The position numbers were made by a program, and so were the translations under genes. The notes beneath the pieces were generated by a model. It saw only the letters and a program-made list of their open reading frames with translations, ran no database searches and was not told the origin of the DNA. 5,828 bases of DNA from positions 1 to 5,828 of the forward strand of contig CALCRU010000009.1 of assembly GCA_937894335.1 (NCBI GenBank). The letters run 5' to 3'. This document shows, piece after piece, positions 5,746 to 5,828 of the stretch; the stretch's first letter is position 1; each line of letters opens with the position of its first letter. Origin of the DNA: an uncultured Treponema sp. (GTDB lineage Bacteria; Spirochaetota; Spirochaetia; Treponematales; Treponemataceae).

Positions 5746-5828
5746 GTGGTGGCTCCGCTCGCCCAACTATAACAATAGTAACAACGCGCGCAACATCAAC
5801 AACGACGGCAACGCCAATAACAACAACA
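5746..5828 (+). repeat. DGR template repeat (TR), cut by the window end
   Basis: This is the unmutated donor for the VR at 4247-4329. It is adenine-rich where the VR varies: 31 adenines in the last 64 bases, none in the first 19. Read in the VR frame it gives WWLRSP and then 21 full codons, 13 of them Asn (AAC or AAT). That is the usual template design, because AAY codons mutate to the widest set of residues. All 15 VR/TR differences are at TR adenines. The remaining TR, its IMH* end and the reverse transcriptase gene should lie just downstream of 5828. Confidence 0.95.

Larger units (their letters stand above)
5631..5828 (+). ncRNA. Probable DGR template RNA, 5' portion (truncated by window end)
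   Basis: No coding frame explains this stretch. It contains two perfect hairpins followed at once by the template repeat. DGR reverse transcriptases use a structured RNA that includes TR and flanking sequence as both template and primer. The exact RNA ends cannot be seen, and no separate promoter was found after avd, so it is probably part of, or processed from, the operon transcript. Confidence 0.6.

Overview
This window holds most of a diversity-generating retroelement (DGR), a retroelement that rewrites one gene by adenine-specific mutagenic copying. All genes are on the + strand. The lipoprotein style, the OmpA-family neighbour, the mix of flg_new-like repeats with a DUF6273-like 'WWLRSP' domain, and the moderate GC content suggest a host-associated spirochaete of the Treponema group. 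No marker gene in the window proves that, so the taxonomy is inferred.

Left part (about 41-4382): three tightly packed envelope genes. The first is an OmpA-family protein with no signal peptide in its visible N-terminus. The second is a lipoprotein with acidic, EF-hand-like Asp-rich loops. The third is a 784-residue lipoprotein with beta-repeats and a C-terminal DUF6273-like domain. Genes 1 and 2 overlap by 14 nt and genes 2 and 3 are 12 nt apart, each with a strong Shine-Dalgarno, so they look like one operon. The last ~38 codons of gene 3 carry the DGR variable repeat (VR).

Middle (4383-4587): no gene, but dense regulatory structure. A 12-bp inverted repeat overlaps the stop codon of the variable gene. 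A near-consensus promoter (TTGACT-17-TATAAT) starts inside the right arm of that repeat. It is followed by a long two-part hairpin and a structured leader.

Right part (4588-5828): a VapBC-like antitoxin/toxin pair (ATGA overlap), then an Avd-like accessory gene starting 3 nt after the toxin stop. Next comes a ~115-nt noncoding stretch with two perfect hairpins, then the template repeat (TR), which is cut by the window end. Over 83 aligned columns VR and TR differ at 15 positions, and every one is an adenine in TR; none of the 52 non-adenine columns differs. This is the defining DGR signature. The reverse transcriptase gene is expected just beyond position 5828 and is not visible.

Inferred working model: the promoter at 4388-4416 makes an RNA for antitoxin, toxin, Avd and TR (and probably RT). 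RT plus Avd copy TR into adenine-mutated cDNA, which replaces the VR and changes up to about 20 residues on the ligand-binding face of a surface lipoprotein. The least expected parts are the toxin-antitoxin pair embedded between target gene and avd, and the inverted repeat at the VR end that shares bases with the promoter of the downstream operon.
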